NCBI GenBank assembly: GCA_903826185.1
Contig: CAIKDL010000074.1
Span: 1-14,099 of the forward strand
Source of the DNA: an uncultured bacterium
Lineage (GTDB): Bacteria > Patescibacteriota > Minisyncoccia > Phycocordibacterales > PALSA-1337
Direction: 5' to 3'
DNA length: 14,099 bases
Program-made: the position numbers and the translations under genes
Notes under the pieces: generated by a model
Databases searched by the model: none
Seen by the model: only the letters and a program-made list of their open reading frames with translations
Told to the model about the DNA's origin: nothing
In this document: piece by piece, positions 6,960 to 13,140 of the stretch
Layout of the letters: each line of letters begins with the position of its first letter
Position numbering within the stretch: the first letter of the stretch is position 1

Positions 6960-6974
6960 GGGCCGAAAAGGCCT
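6960..6974. other. Short GC hairpin at the ruvB-proximal end of the RNA region
   Basis: GGGCC-GAAAA-GGCCT forms a 4-5 bp stem. On the minus strand it is followed by CTTTCCTAAT, too poor in U to call a terminator. It might mark the 3' end of the candidate RNA or be part of the ruvB leader. Confidence 0.3.
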
Positions 6975-6989
6975 GTAACTCGAGCTTGT

Positions 6990-7133
6990 GAATCTCTAAG
7001 CAATGGCCTTCCCAGGTTTGGGCATAGTGCTAAGGACATTTTGGTCACTACGCTTGTCGTATTGCCACTGGAATTATCCTCGGAACTCTGCCCTACATAA
7101 CACATCACGTGCTATGATTTTGCTTAGAGATTC
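6990..7133. repeat. Perfect 14-bp inverted repeat with 116-nt spacer, plus a competing third arm
   Basis: The left arm GAATCTCTAAGCAA (6990-7003) is the exact reverse complement of TTGCTTAGAGATTC (7120-7133). A third, imperfect copy of the left arm, GAATCTAAGAGC (7142-7153), can pair with the right arm as a local hairpin of about 9 bp with a 2-nt bulge. The two pairings exclude each other, so the RNA could switch between two folds. Confidence 0.8.
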
Positions 7134-7181
7134 TCACGCTTGAATCTAAGAGCTTGCCGTAGCGAAAGTTGTTCTGGACTT

Positions 7182-7211
7182 ATCCTACCGTTTAGTACAC
7201 ACAAAAAGCAA
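7182..7211 (-). promoter_or_regulatory. Weak candidate promoter for the structured RNA
   Basis: On the minus strand TTGCTT (7206-7211) and TAGGAT (7182-7187) are separated by 18 nt. The matches to consensus are only 3/6 and 4/6. Transcription would begin near 7175, just before the paired region. It lies between the end of pilB and the candidate RNA. Confidence 0.25.
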
Positions 7212-7236
7212 TTGACAGTGGGGGATAATCTAATTT

Positions 7237-8943
7237 TTAATCTTCCAGAGCGATCACGCGACCGAGTTCATCCATCGATGTTACACCTGCGAGGACTTTC
7301 AATATGCCATCCTGTTTCATTGTGAGTAAACCCTGACCTTTGGCTGCTTCCCAGATTTCTCTATCGCTGGAGTTTTTTTGTACAGCAGCTTCGATCTCCC
7401 TAGTCATTCGTACGGCCTCATAAACACCCATTCGGCCTTTGTATCCGGTCTTATTACACTTATCGCAACCAACAGGAACCCACATTTTCGTGCGTTCTGC
7501 CGGCACCAAATCCCTGTCCTCTATAACAGCGATGGTTCTCTCGATCTCTTTCACATTTTTGGCTATAATCGGGTCCAAAACTCCGTCGGCACCCGCGACC
7601 AAAGAGACTTCTTTTTTACAGTATTTACAAAGTCGGCGTACTAGACGTTGTCCCATGGACACACGTAAGGCGGAAGGAATAATCTTGGGGTTTACGCCGA
7701 GCTCTATGAGACGAGGGAATGTACCGGCGGCATCATTGGTGTGGATGGTAGAGAAAACCAAGTGGCCAGTAAGTGCCGAGTTGATGGCAATGTCGGCTGT
7801 TTCATTGTCACGAATTTCACCAACCATGATTATGTCCGGGTCCTGACGAACGGCGGCGCGCAAACCTTCCAAGAATGTATAGCCCTTGTCGTTGACTTGG
7901 GTCTGTACGATGCCTGGCAGATGATACTCGACCGGGTCTTCGATCGTTATGATCTTAACGTCTGTGGTATGAACCTTTTTCAAGAAGGCGTATAGGGTTG
8001 TGGTCTTACCAGAGCCGGTTGGTCCGGTGGTCAGTATCATTCCGTCTGGGCGATTTATCTCTTCCAACAAAACTTTAAGTAGTTTCGGTGGAATGCCCAG
8101 CTCTTCCAAGGAGACGTTTATGGAATTTGGATTCAAGAGACGCATGACGATCGATTCGTTATACGCACCAGGCAAGATAGAGACGCGGACCTCGATCTCT
8201 CCGATCTTGAGCAGAATGCTGAAGCGCCCGTCCTGGGCGTCCTTTTTTATATTCAATTTCATTCCAGAAATAAGTTTGATGCGAGAAAGTATCAAAGCAT
8301 AGGTGCTGTTGTCAAAACGGATCACATCTTGGAGCACACCATCTAGACGATAACGTAGACGCACGTAGCCCTCTTCAGGCTCGAGGTGTATATCGGAAGC
8401 GTTAAGTGCCAAGGCTCCGGCCACCACGATCTCCAGTATGCGAGAAGTGCGGTAGCTTTTCTTGGCTGCCACTATTGACTCTAGTTCTTTCACGACAGCC
8501 GGAAGGCTTTTTGCGTTCTCTATTATGCCAGATATCTCATCTCCAGATATTTCAAGTGAGCCAGCCTTGCTTTCCAAAGCGAAAGACAAGTCCTTGTAAG
8601 ATTTCCAAGCTTTTTCCAAGCTTTGCACCGAGGCTATATGTATGATCGGCTCGTATCCGGCCGTTTTTAATTTTTCTACTACAGCCTGCGTCTTTGGGCT
8701 TTCTGGATTTCTGGCGGCGACTTTTATTTTCTTATCTATGAGAGAAAAGGCGGCGACAAGGCTATCTCTGCTGGTCTGTTCGTCGACCAAGCGCAGGGCG
8801 TCGGTGTTGATAGGGGAAGCCATAAGGCTTATGTACTCTACATTATACTTTCCCGCAAGAAGCTGGACGAGGTCCTCCTCTTCTCTGTGTAAGAGGTCTG
8901 TCATCCTGCGGTTTTGTTTGTCGTCGTCGAATTGAAGTGTCAT
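7237..8943 (-). CDS. pilB: Type IV pilus assembly ATPase PilB (GspE/PulE family)
   Basis: PilB is the cytoplasmic hexameric ATPase that powers pilus extension. It has 568 residues, a normal length. The N-terminal 1-160 is the GspE/MshEN-type region that contacts the inner-membrane platform. The ATPase core has a KASDIHLEPE-like box (NASDIHLEPE, 181-190), Walker A GPTGSGKTT (from 307), the Asp box TIEDPVEY with Glu335, Walker B DPDIIMVGEIRD (368-379) with Glu376, and the His box HTNDA (His401). A zinc-type tetracysteine is complete: C439, C442, C493 and C496, the CxxC pairs typical of PilB/GspE and not of the retraction ATPase PilT. Other pilus genes are not in the window. A TATAAT 9 nt before the ATG fits a (nearly) leaderless mRNA. 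The gene is divergent from the secreted-protein gene. Confidence 0.95.
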   Translation of the reverse strand: MTLQFDDDKQNRRMTDLLHREEEDLVQLLAGKYNVEYISLMASPINTDALRLVDEQTSRDSLVAAFSLIDKKIKVAARNPESPKTQAVVEKLKTAGYEPIIHIASVQSLEKAWKSYKDLSFALESKAGSLEISGDEISGIIENAKSLPAVVKELESIVAAKKSYRTSRILEIVVAGALALNASDIHLEPEEGYVRLRYRLDGVLQDVIRFDNSTYALILSRIKLISGMKLNIKKDAQDGRFSILLKIGEIEVRVSILPGAYNESIVMRLLNPNSINVSLEELGIPPKLLKVLLEEINRPDGMILTTGPTGSGKTTTLYAFLKKVHTTDVKIITIEDPVEYHLPGIVQTQVNDKGYTFLEGLRAAVRQDPDIIMVGEIRDNETADIAINSALTGHLVFSTIHTNDAAGTFPRLIELGVNPKIIPSALRVSMGQRLVRRLCKYCKKEVSLVAGADGVLDPIIAKNVKEIERTIAVIEDRDLVPAERTKMWVPVGCDKCNKTGYKGRMGVYEAVRMTREIEAAVQKNSSDREIWEAAKGQGLLTMKQDGILKVLAGVTSMDELGRVIALED

Positions 8944-8952
8944 TTGGCTCTA

Positions 8953-8958
8953 ATTATA
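8953..8958 (-). promoter_or_regulatory. -10 box of pilB (leaderless or nearly so)
   Basis: A perfect TATAAT on the minus strand lies 9 nt before the ATG at 8943. A leader of at most 2-3 nt is predicted. It faces away from the consensus promoter at 9008-9036, so the 176-nt gap holds two divergent promoters. Confidence 0.7.
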
Positions 8959-9007
8959 GCGCATTTTTGTGATAATTTGACTGTGTCCAAGAATAATGTC
9001 ACAGCCA

Positions 9008-9036
9008 TTGACTTTTGTGGCTCAAAATGGTATACT
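9008..9036 (+). promoter_or_regulatory. Consensus sigma-70 promoter of the secreted-protein gene
   Basis: TTGACT (9008-9013) and TATACT (9031-9036) are spaced by exactly 17 nt, each with five of six consensus matches. Transcription should start near 9043, giving a leader of about 77 nt. The -35 is flanked by a short inverted repeat, AGCCA (9003-9007) and TGGCT (9018-9022), which could be an operator half-site pair. This is the only strong -35/-10 pair I recognise in the window. Confidence 0.8.
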
Positions 9037-9106
9037 TATCATCAGTTAAGAAAACTTGAAATATAGTATTTCGCAGAGAATAGTAAACAGAAATAGGAAT
9101 CAACCC

Positions 9107-9114
9107 AAAGGAGG
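9107..9114 (+). promoter_or_regulatory. Strong Shine-Dalgarno site
   Basis: AAAGGAGG lies 5 nt before the ATG at 9120, close to ideal anti-SD pairing. It decides the start of the secreted protein and stands out because the other genes here lack such sites. Confidence 0.9.
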
Positions 9115-9119
9115 AACCA

Positions 9120-9995
9120 ATGAAAATTGGAACCAAATCGTTAGTTGCAGTGGCGGTGTTGTTAGCGTTAGTGCCGATTTTGGCGCCGACGCCGGTGTTC
9201 GCGGATGGTCTGCTTGGATTGCGCGTCGAGGTGCCTTTCGTTAAGGTCAACCTCGGAATTGGCGGTGGCGGCGGTGGTGAATGCCATCGTGCGCAGCAGT
9301 ATGTTGTTGTGCGGGAAGTTTACGCTCAACAGCAACCGCAGGTTTATTACCAACCGGCTCCGCAACCCCAGTACCAACCGCAGTATCAGCCAGCTCCGCA
9401 GCCACAAGCTTCGGCGCAACCGGACCCAGCGTTGGCGGGCGGTCAAGTGATGGTCGTTCGGCCATCGGATGTTACTGAGTTGCAAACTCAACAACAAAGT
9501 CAGCCGCCGGCAGTTGCACTTCCGTCGCGGGTGGTTAGCCTGTACGAGTACGATGAGTACTACGACGGCTCTAACCGGTACTACCACCGCGATAACGCGT
9601 GGTTCAGTCTCGGCTTTAGCGCAAGTTACAATGCCGACGTGCTCGTTGCGTGTGCGGCGCCGACGGTTCGTTGTGAATTGGTTCGGTGCGTCGACTATGG
9701 TCGGGCGACTCGGATCGAACGCTGTGAGCCGGAGCGGAATTGGCAGCCCCAGTGTCAGCCGCAGCAATATCGGTTGCCAAGTGTGCAATACCAGCCACCG
9801 GTTTACCAACAACCGACACCAGTGTATCGTTGCGCGCCACAGCAGCAATACCAACCCCAGTACCAGCCATGTCAGCCGCGGTACTACCAACCAACACCGG
9901 TGTATGGTTATTGCCAACCTAGGTTTGGCGTGGGCGTCGGTGTGAACGTTCGCATCGGCGGAGGTGGATATGGTGGTGGGTATCATCGTCGCTAG
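9120..9995 (+). CDS. Secreted Gln/Pro/Tyr-rich, cysteine-containing protein of unknown function
   Basis: I do not recognise a family. The protein has 291 residues. It carries a classic signal peptide (1-28), with likely cleavage after VFA28. A Gly segment follows (VNLGIGGGGGG, 43-53), then a Gln/Pro/Tyr-rich low-complexity part (about 70-100: repeats of YQPAPQPQ and QYQPQYQP). A more ordered middle (about 136-205: VVSLYEYDEYYDGSNRYY ... CEPE) and a second QP-rich part (208-265) precede a Gly-rich end (VNVRIGGGGYGGGYHRR). Nine cysteines (55, 178, 185, 190, 202, 212, 238, 251, 265) imply disulfides or crosslinks outside the cell. Only one Lys remains in the mature chain, against many Arg. Sampled lines run near 57% GC, above its neighbours. 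It has its own promoter, Shine-Dalgarno site and terminator, so it is monocistronic and probably highly expressed. A surface-layer, fibre or adhesive role is inference only. Confidence 0.88.
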   Translation: MKIGTKSLVAVAVLLALVPILAPTPVFADGLLGLRVEVPFVKVNLGIGGGGGGECHRAQQYVVVREVYAQQQPQVYYQPAPQPQYQPQYQPAPQPQASAQPDPALAGGQVMVVRPSDVTELQTQQQSQPPAVALPSRVVSLYEYDEYYDGSNRYYHRDNAWFSLGFSASYNADVLVACAAPTVRCELVRCVDYGRATRIERCEPERNWQPQCQPQQYRLPSVQYQPPVYQQPTPVYRCAPQQQYQPQYQPCQPRYYQPTPVYGYCQPRFGVGVGVNVRIGGGGYGGGYHRR

Positions 9996-10003
9996 TGTCA
10001 GTC

Positions 10004-10027
10004 GCCATCGGTGAAGTCACTGATGGC
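10004..10027 (+). other. 10-bp hairpin just after the secreted-protein stop codon
   Basis: GCCATCGGTG and CACTGATGGC pair over 10 bp (one G-U) with an AAGT loop. The G-U is proper only on the plus-strand RNA. No U tract follows, so it is not itself a terminator. It may shield the mRNA 3' end or back up the terminator that follows. Confidence 0.65.
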
Positions 10028-10029
10028 AA

Positions 10030-10071
10030 ACGGCCGAGCTCTCTTGGAAACAAGGGACTCGGCTGTTTTTT
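10030..10071 (+). terminator. Strong intrinsic terminator of the secreted-protein gene
   Basis: ACGGCCGAG (10030-10038) pairs with CTCGGCTGT (10058-10066, one G-U). The stem continues inward with CTCTTG/CAAGGG capped by a GAAA tetraloop, and is followed by six T residues (10066-10071). It ends transcription before polA, isolating the unit. Confidence 0.9.
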
Positions 10072-10089
10072 ATTGTCCAAAGACTAAGG

Positions 10090-10095
10090 TACAAT
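10090..10095 (+). promoter_or_regulatory. -10 box of polA (leaderless)
   Basis: TACAAT (five of six matches) lies 7 nt before the ATG at 10103 and overlaps the alternative ATG at 10094. A transcript started here would begin at or next to ATG 10103 and could not use 10094. Confidence 0.55.
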
Positions 10096-10102
10096 GTGTC
10101 TA

Positions 10103-12682
10103 ATGAGAAAAATACCAGTGCGTACAAATACCAAAGCTGATGCCAAGGTTCGCAAATCACGCTTGATCCTGCTTGATGCGCACGCGATTCTTCACCGTGC
10201 TTATCATGCTTTGCCAGACTTCTCTACATCAAAAGGTGAACCGACTGGTGCGTTGTATGGATTGTCGGCGATGCTCATTAAAATAATAGAAGACTTGAAG
10301 CCGGATTATATAGTTGCTTGTTACGATGTGGCCGCGCCGACTTACCGTCATGAAGCCTATAAGGCCTACAAAGCTGGTCGTCAGAAGGCCGACGATGATC
10401 TCATCGCGCAAATGAAGAGCTCGCGCAAGGTTTTTGAAGCCATGAATATTCCGATCTATGATAAGGAAGGTTTTGAGGCTGATGACATTCTTGGCACGAT
10501 AGTTGAACAGGTCACTGGTGTTAGTAGCTCAAAAGGTGCAAGTGAGACGCAAGGCCTCGATATCATCATCGCTTCTGGCGACATGGACATCCTTCAACTG
10601 GTCAGTGGCGAGCGCGTGAAGGTGTATACATTTAAAAAAGGGATCAATGATACGGTCATATATGATGAAAAGGGCGTGAAGGATCGTTTCAGTTTTGGTC
10701 CGGAATTGATACCAGACTACAAGGGGCTTCGTGGTGATCCGTCGGATAATATTCCTGGCATAAAAGGGATCGGTGAGAAGACGGCAACTATTTTGATATC
10801 GAATTTTGGGACAATCGGGAATATTTACAAGGAGCTCAACAAGAAAGGCGTGCAAGAAGATGGAGATAGGGCTTTTGTTGAGGCCGGTTTGACGCCGCGT
10901 ATTATTCAGCTGCTGCGCGACAATGCCGAAGAGGCCGAATTCAGCAAGATGTTGGCGACTATTCGTCGAGACGCACCGATTAAGTTCGTGTTGCCAGAAA
11001 AAACTTTCAAAGAAGCGATTGATGTGAAAGCGGTGAACAACTTCTGGCATGGTTTGGAATTCAGGACGCTTGGGCCAAGATTGGAAAAGGCGGTAAATGG
11101 GGAAAGCGCGAAAGCAAAGGCACAAAGTACAAATGGGCCGCAGGGAAAAGGCCAGGAAAAAATACAAGGCGGAATGCCAGAAAAAACCGACGGAAAACCG
11201 GTCGAAAGTACGACTGGCGAGAAAAATGATGTTCCGGCCACCACGGCTACTGCCGCGATTGCTGCTGTTACCACCGCCGACCTCGCGAAGACCGCCATCG
11301 CGCTCTGGTTAGTGAACTCGAACACGACGCAGCCGCAGCTTGAGGACATCTTAGCTTTTGCCAACACGGACAATTTTGAAACTGCGCAGAAATCCATCAT
11401 GGCCGAACTCGAAAAACGCGGCCTCATGAAAGTCTACGAAGAAATAGAATTGCCACTCATGCCGGTCGTAAAGACCATGCAAGACCGCGGCATCAAAATA
11501 GACCGCAAGATCTTGTCGAACCTCTCCAAGTCATATCATGAAACCGCTGCAGACTTAGAGCAAAAAATCTGGAAATTCGCTGGAAGGGAATTCAATATAA
11601 ATTCACCAAAGCAGCTTGGAGAAATCTTGTTCGATGTTCTCGGACTGACAGTCAAGAACGCCAAGAAAACCGGTTCTGGTGCCCGCTCCACCAAAGAATC
11701 CGAATTGGAAAAGATGCGCGACATGCACCCGATCGTGCCATTTATCTTCGAATATCGCGAACTCGCCAAACTGTTGTCTACTTATATAGACGCGATTCCG
11801 CCTTTGCTCGATGAGCATGATCGCCTTCACGCGAAATTCATCCAGACCGGCACCACGACTGGTCGCATGGCATCGCAAGAACCAAATCTTCAGAACATTC
11901 CCATAAAGACCGAGCTCGGTAGGGCGATTCGCGGAGCGTTTATCGCGGAGAAAGGATTCAAGTTGTGTGCTTTTGATTATTCTCAGATCGAGATTCGCAT
12001 CGCGGCATTTTTGTCGGGTGATGAAAAGCTCATAAACATTTTCAAGAATGGTGAAGACGTGCACACCTCCGTCGCTTCGGAAGTTTTCAAAGTCGCGCCA
12101 GACAAAGTCACTCCTGACATGCGCCGCCAAGCTAAGGTTATAAATTTCGGTATCGTTTTTGGTATGGGAGTCACAGCTCTGAAACAAAACCTAGGCACCA
12201 CGCGCGATTTGGCGCAGAAATTCCTAAATGATTACTTCGAATCCTTTAGTGGCTTGGCGAAGTATCTTGACAGCGTGAAAGCCGAAACCGCTAGAAGCGG
12301 CTATACAGAGACGTTTTTTGGTCGTCGCCGCTATTTCGAGGGGATAAAATCCAAGGTGCCATTTATTCGCGCAGCGGCTGAGCGTATGGCTATCAATGCA
12401 CCGATCCAAGGTACGGAAGCTGATATCATCAAGATCGCCATGTCGCGCATTTACGAATACTGCAATAAGGCGGGCTTGGCCGGCGATGGTGTTGGTGGCG
12501 ATGTTTTTCCACTGGTTCAAGTCCACGACGAGTTGGTTTATGAGATTCGCGAGGACAAGGTTGATCAAGTTGTGCCGGAGATAAAAAAGATTATGGAAAA
12601 TGTTATGAGTCTCGCTGACACAGAAGGGATTCCGTTGACCGCGAATGCTTTGGTTGGGAATAATTGGGGAGAGTTGAAATAA
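10103..12682 (+). CDS. polA: DNA polymerase I, with proofreading domain replaced by a linker
   Basis: The protein has 859 residues (numbering from 10103; ATG 10094 would add three). The 5'-nuclease domain (about 18-290) keeps its acids: Asp25, EADD (125-128), SGDMD, and the HhH stretch GDPSDNIPGIKGIGEKTA. The 3'-5' exonuclease domain is not recognisable; 332-389 is a Lys/Gly/Thr/Ala-rich linker, and only the family's last exonuclease helices remain (TAIALWLVNSN). The polymerase domain is complete: TGTTTGRMASQEPNLQNIPI, motif A DYSQIEIR (Asp625), motif B RRQAKVINFG with Lys678 and Phe682, and motif C VQVHDELVYE (His808, Asp809). The usual O-helix Tyr (Tyr671 of Taq) is Phe686. It fills gaps and removes primers but probably cannot proofread. 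tsaE follows after one base. Confidence 0.96.
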   Translation: MRKIPVRTNTKADAKVRKSRLILLDAHAILHRAYHALPDFSTSKGEPTGALYGLSAMLIKIIEDLKPDYIVACYDVAAPTYRHEAYKAYKAGRQKADDDLIAQMKSSRKVFEAMNIPIYDKEGFEADDILGTIVEQVTGVSSSKGASETQGLDIIIASGDMDILQLVSGERVKVYTFKKGINDTVIYDEKGVKDRFSFGPELIPDYKGLRGDPSDNIPGIKGIGEKTATILISNFGTIGNIYKELNKKGVQEDGDRAFVEAGLTPRIIQLLRDNAEEAEFSKMLATIRRDAPIKFVLPEKTFKEAIDVKAVNNFWHGLEFRTLGPRLEKAVNGESAKAKAQSTNGPQGKGQEKIQGGMPEKTDGKPVESTTGEKNDVPATTATAAIAAVTTADLAKTAIALWLVNSNTTQPQLEDILAFANTDNFETAQKSIMAELEKRGLMKVYEEIELPLMPVVKTMQDRGIKIDRKILSNLSKSYHETAADLEQKIWKFAGREFNINSPKQLGEILFDVLGLTVKNAKKTGSGARSTKESELEKMRDMHPIVPFIFEYRELAKLLSTYIDAIPPLLDEHDRLHAKFIQTGTTTGRMASQEPNLQNIPIKTELGRAIRGAFIAEKGFKLCAFDYSQIEIRIAAFLSGDEKLINIFKNGEDVHTSVASEVFKVAPDKVTPDMRRQAKVINFGIVFGMGVTALKQNLGTTRDLAQKFLNDYFESFSGLAKYLDSVKAETARSGYTETFFGRRRYFEGIKSKVPFIRAAAERMAINAPIQGTEADIIKIAMSRIYEYCNKAGLAGDGVGGDVFPLVQVHDELVYEIREDKVDQVVPEIKKIMENVMSLADTEGIPLTANALVGNNWGELK

Positions 12683-12683
12683 A

Positions 12684-13133
12684 ATGAAAAACTTTGTGTC
12701 ACACTCTCTCGAGGAAACTTCGGCCATCGCTTCAAAGTGGCTTGCGGGTGTTTTCGCGCAGGCAGCAGCTGATCAGGCGATGGTTGTCGCGTTGAACGGT
12801 CAACTTGGTTCGGGAAAAACCACTTTTGTGCAATCAGTTGCACGCGCTCTTGGTGTCGATGACGCAGTAACCAGCCCGACTTTCGTGATCATGAAAAAAC
12901 ATAAGCTGGTCGGTACTTCCCATTTCAAATCATTGGTACATATTGATGCCTATCGCCTTGAAAATGGTTCCGACCTTGGGGCTCTGGAATTTGAGGACAT
13001 CGTGGCTGACCCAGGCAATCTGGTACTCATCGAATGGGCCGAAAACGTGAAGAGTGGTCTGCCGGCGGACATTGAAAAGATTGATTTTGAATATGTGAGT
13101 GAGAATGAAAGGAAGATAAGTTTTGCGGTATAA
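12684..13133 (+). CDS. tsaE: tRNA threonylcarbamoyladenosine biosynthesis ATPase TsaE
   Basis: TsaE (formerly YjeE) is the small P-loop ATPase that works with TsaB and TsaD to make t6A37 on ANN-decoding tRNAs. The protein has 149 residues, the family's normal size. Walker A is GQLGSGKTT (Lys45), followed by the family motifs TSPTFVI (63-69), HIDAYRL (86-92) and LIEWAE (115-120). It starts one base after the polA stop, so it is most likely translated from the polA mRNA; a GGGGAGAG stretch at 12666-12673 may act as a weak, distant Shine-Dalgarno site. Its stop codon overlaps the -10 box of the next gene. Neither tsaB nor tsaD is in the window. Confidence 0.94.
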   Translation: MKNFVSHSLEETSAIASKWLAGVFAQAAADQAMVVALNGQLGSGKTTFVQSVARALGVDDAVTSPTFVIMKKHKLVGTSHFKSLVHIDAYRLENGSDLGALEFEDIVADPGNLVLIEWAENVKSGLPADIEKIDFEYVSENERKISFAV

Positions 13134-13134
13134 T
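13129..13134 (+). promoter_or_regulatory. -10 box of the EamA transporter gene (leaderless)
   Basis: A perfect TATAAT overlaps the tsaE stop codon and lies 6 nt before the ATG at 13141. It predicts a leaderless mRNA and decides against the upstream in-frame TTG at 13123, which would lie before the transcript start. Confidence 0.7.
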
Positions 13135-13140
13135 CTAATC

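Larger units (their letters stand above)
6958..7175 (-). ncRNA. Candidate structured RNA or long ruvB leader, family unknown
   Basis: The 317-nt gap between pilB and ruvB has no plausible gene but is full of pairing. A perfect 14-bp inverted repeat (6990-7003 with 7120-7133) closes a 116-nt interior. Inside, read on the minus strand, 7109-7116 pairs with 7096-7103 (8 bp, 5-nt loop), and 7046-7053 pairs with 7022-7029 (8 bp). Each of these two stems contains one G-U pair on the minus strand that would be an A-C mismatch on the plus strand, which argues that the RNA is read from the minus strand. A further stem, 7068-7073 with 7009-7015, has one bulge. The overall plan, a long rod with a large interior, recalls 6S RNA, but I cannot match its conserved bases. 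It is not RNase P RNA, tmRNA, SRP RNA or a tRNA by eye. Ends are approximate. Confidence 0.45.

Noticed and set aside
6950..7180. RNase P RNA, tmRNA or SRP RNA in the pilB-ruvB gap
   Set aside because: The conserved sequence blocks of these RNAs (for example GAGGAAAGUCC of RNase P, the tRNA-like ends of tmRNA, the SRP GGAAGC/GCAG core) are not present on either strand.
7212..7240. TTGACA at 7212-7217 as a plus-strand promoter
   Set aside because: The hexamer at the right spacing is TTTTAA (3 of 6), and it would only drive antisense RNA into pilB.
9168..9986. Long open frame (272 codons) on the minus strand opposite the secreted-protein gene
   Set aside because: It mirrors the repetitive Gln/Pro/Tyr codons of the plus-strand gene. 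It has no Shine-Dalgarno or promoter and no recognisable domain, while the plus-strand frame has a signal peptide, promoter, SD and terminator.
10529..11427. Open frames on the minus strand within polA
   Set aside because: They overlap the well-conserved polA frame and show no domain, promoter or start signal.
13123..13140. Upstream TTG start for the EamA transporter
   Set aside because: It lies before and within the TATAAT box and overlaps the end of tsaE. MSNLIFLALL at 13141 is a natural membrane-protein start.
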